Of a stretch of DNA of 64,000 nt, positions 62,356 through 64,000 are shown piece after piece. Both the position numbers and the translations under genes were made by a program. The DNA lies in NCBI GenBank assembly GCA_030692045.1, contig JAUYCX010000035.1:1-64000 (forward strand), read 5' to 3'. The notes beneath the pieces were generated by a model. That model had not been told where the DNA came from. It saw nothing but the letters and a program-made list of their open reading frames with translations, and did no database searches. This DNA comes from Candidatus Omnitrophota bacterium. Lineage in GTDB: Bacteria; Omnitrophota; Gorgyraeia; JAUYCX01. Numbering within the stretch: position 1 is the stretch's first letter; each line of letters starts with the position of its first letter.

Positions 62356-62471
62356 ATTAAACCCTTGACATCGAAAAATGTCAAGGGTTTAATTCGCAGA
62401 CGTCCGCCAATGAAGCAATGGTGGACTACAACTTGCGTTCACTAACGTTCCGTAAGTTGTCTGCTTATTAA
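62356..62471. repeat. Nested-palindromic junction element, copy E7 (left-truncated variant)
   Basis: Perfect 17-bp stem AATTAAACCCTTGACAT (62356-62372) / ATGTCAAGGGTTTAATT (62378-62394) followed by CGCAGACG and right end AAGTTGTCTGCTTATTAAAAGG. Confidence 0.78.
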
Positions 62472-62486
62472 AAGGGGGTGAATTGA

Positions 62487-62759
62487 TTGATGGTTAAGGT
62501 ATACTTGCCTGAATTAGGTGAGGGTATTGAAAAAGCAACCATTTCTTACTGGTATTTTCAAGAAGGGCAAGAGGTTAAGGAGGGTGATGATTTAGTAGAG
62601 GTGGCAACTGACAAGGCAACTTTTAACGTGCCATCTCCAGCAACAGGTATTTTATCAGAAGTTTTGGTTGAAGAAGGTAGTAATGTAAATGTGGGAGAAA
62701 CCCTGGCAGTTATTGAAGAATTAGCCACAGAAGAAAGCCAAGAGGATACGGCAATTTAG
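62487..62759 (+). CDS. Stand-alone lipoyl-attachment (E2-type) domain protein
   Basis: 90 aa: VKVYLPELGEGIEKATISYWYFQEGQEVKEGDDLVEVATDKATFNVPSPATGILSEVLVEEGSNVNVGETLAVIE, with the DK(A) lipoyl-lysine turn. Confidence 0.9.
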   Translation: MMVKVYLPELGEGIEKATISYWYFQEGQEVKEGDDLVEVATDKATFNVPSPATGILSEVLVEEGSNVNVGETLAVIEELATEESQEDTAI

Positions 62760-63881
62760 ATGAGCCAGAAAAGAATCCTTTTAATGTACATCTCTGAAAC
62801 TTCTGGCCACCATAGCGCAACCATAGCCATAGAAAAGGCCTTAAGAATTCTAGATCCTCGCACCCAAATCCTCAATATAAACTCTTTTACTTACACTAAT
62901 CCATTATTAGAAAAAATAATAAATAAAGCCTATTTAGGGGTTATTAAAAAAATGCCTCATATTTGGGATTTCCTTTATGATAATCCATTTGTAGTAGAAA
63001 AAACTCAGAGCCTAAAAACTGCAATCCACAAATCAAATTTTCGTAAATTAAAAGTTTTATTCGAAGAGTTTAATCCTAATGTAGTTGCCTGTACGCAAGC
63101 TTTTCCTTGCGGAATTGTAGCAGATTACAAAGTAAAGTTTAATCTTAACTTTTCTCTTTTAGGGGTTTTAACTGATTTCTTGCCTCATGGCTTTTGGTTC
63201 TACGACCACGTGAATTACTATATTGTAGCCAGTGACGAAGCAAAGCAAAGGTTTATTAAGGAAGGTTTCCCTGAAAGGAAAATAAGAAGTCTTGGCATAC
63301 CCATTGACCCAAAATTTTCCTTATCCTTAGAAAAGAATAAGATTGCGAAAAAATTTGATTTAGATTTAAATCTGCCTATAATTTTGGTTATGGGGGGCGG
63401 ACAAGGGATTGGGCCAATTAAACATATCGTTTTGGAATTAACCAAATCTAAGTTTTTATTTCAAATTATTGTTGTAGCTGGAAAAAATAAGAAGCTTTTG
63501 AGTTGGCTTAATAAGCAAAAGTCACGTTTCCATAAAAGATTAATTACGTTCGAATATGTGAATAATATTGAAGAATTGATGCAGATAGCTACCTTTATAG
63601 TTACTAAACCAGGAGGCTTAACCGCAGCAGAGGCTTTAGCAAAGGGTTTGCCATTGGTAATTGTAAAACCCATCCCTGGTCAAGAAATCAATAACACAAT
63701 ATATCTTCTAAAAAAAGATGTAGCCATAGAAGTTGATGAGATTAAACATATAAATCCTCAAATTGAAGCCGTGCTAAATAATCAAGGTAAATTTCAAGAG
63801 ATGCGAAAGAAAGCCTTGGCCTTAGGAAAGCCGCGCTCTGCATTAGATATTGCGCAATTTATTCTAAATCTAAATGTTTAA
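62760..63881 (+). CDS. MGDG-synthase/MurG-like glycosyltransferase
   Basis: SETSGHHSATIAIEKALR N-terminus and GGGQGIGPIKH...VTKPGGLTAAEALAKGLPLVIVKPIPGQE donor-binding motif. Confidence 0.87.
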   Translation: MSQKRILLMYISETSGHHSATIAIEKALRILDPRTQILNINSFTYTNPLLEKIINKAYLGVIKKMPHIWDFLYDNPFVVEKTQSLKTAIHKSNFRKLKVLFEEFNPNVVACTQAFPCGIVADYKVKFNLNFSLLGVLTDFLPHGFWFYDHVNYYIVASDEAKQRFIKEGFPERKIRSLGIPIDPKFSLSLEKNKIAKKFDLDLNLPIILVMGGGQGIGPIKHIVLELTKSKFLFQIIVVAGKNKKLLSWLNKQKSRFHKRLITFEYVNNIEELMQIATFIVTKPGGLTAAEALAKGLPLVIVKPIPGQEINNTIYLLKKDVAIEVDEIKHINPQIEAVLNNQGKFQEMRKKALALGKPRSALDIAQFILNLNV

Positions 63882-64000
63882 TTTTTTGCTGTATAAACTG
63901 GGAGCAATTCTAGCGCAAAGCCTTTCACGAGATATGGCCTACCGATTAGCCGAGTTTTTTACAGATTTACATTTATTCTTTTCTCCTAGGGATAGGCGCG
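63874..64000 (+). CDS. Lysophospholipid acyltransferase (LpxL/HtrB-like), N-terminal fragment truncated by window end
   Basis: ATG at 63874: MFNFLLYKLGAILAQSLSRDMAYRLAEFFTDLHLFFSPRDRR... Confidence 0.55.
   Translation, partial: MFNFLLYKLGAILAQSLSRDMAYRLAEFFTDLHLFFSPRDRR

Noticed and set aside
1-64000. CRISPR arrays, rRNA genes, prophage or defence islands
   Set aside because: No regularly spaced repeats with unique spacers, no rRNA-like sequence, and no phage or defence gene signatures seen.

Overview
The window is a 64-kb bacterial chromosome segment, AT-rich, with essentially every real gene on the + strand. Gene content and style resemble Candidatus Omnitrophota-type MAGs; this placement is an inference and was not tested. 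From left to right it contains: (1) a type IV pilus / pseudopilin region with a tandemly duplicated major pilin, further prepilins, a TPR + multi-TM GT-C-like protein, a PilX-like protein, PilM/N/O/P-like proteins and a compact PilQ secretin; (2) rng, rplU, obgE, proBA, nadD, a phosphohexomutase, plsC, rpsA and tyrS; (3) one complete IS element with a DDE/rve transposase; (4) tRNA-Thr, rpmG, tRNA-Trp, secE, nusG, rplKAJL, rpoBC, rpsLG, fusA, tuf and the S10-spc-alpha ribosomal cluster through rplQ, with secY, adk, map, infA and rpmJ; (5) an aminotransferase and a leuC / pilT / leuD / NAD-type IDH / MDH / lpd / lipB / lipoyl-domain cluster, then a glycosyltransferase and the start of an acyltransferase. 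The most unusual signal is a family of about 70-265 bp nested-palindromic elements at seven gene junctions. They share terminal inverted repeats (AAATGAGGACATAAGTTATG ... CATAAGTTATCTGCTCATTT). Five share a scaffold (GAATT..ACCC ... GGGTTTAATTCG) whose arm sequences differ but still pair. At least two copies are bounded by perfect 10- and 14-bp direct repeats that contain the downstream gene's Shine-Dalgarno, so removing the element in silico restores a tight operon junction. This looks like a MITE-like element that inserts at ribosome-binding sites. No CRISPR array, rRNA or prophage was seen.
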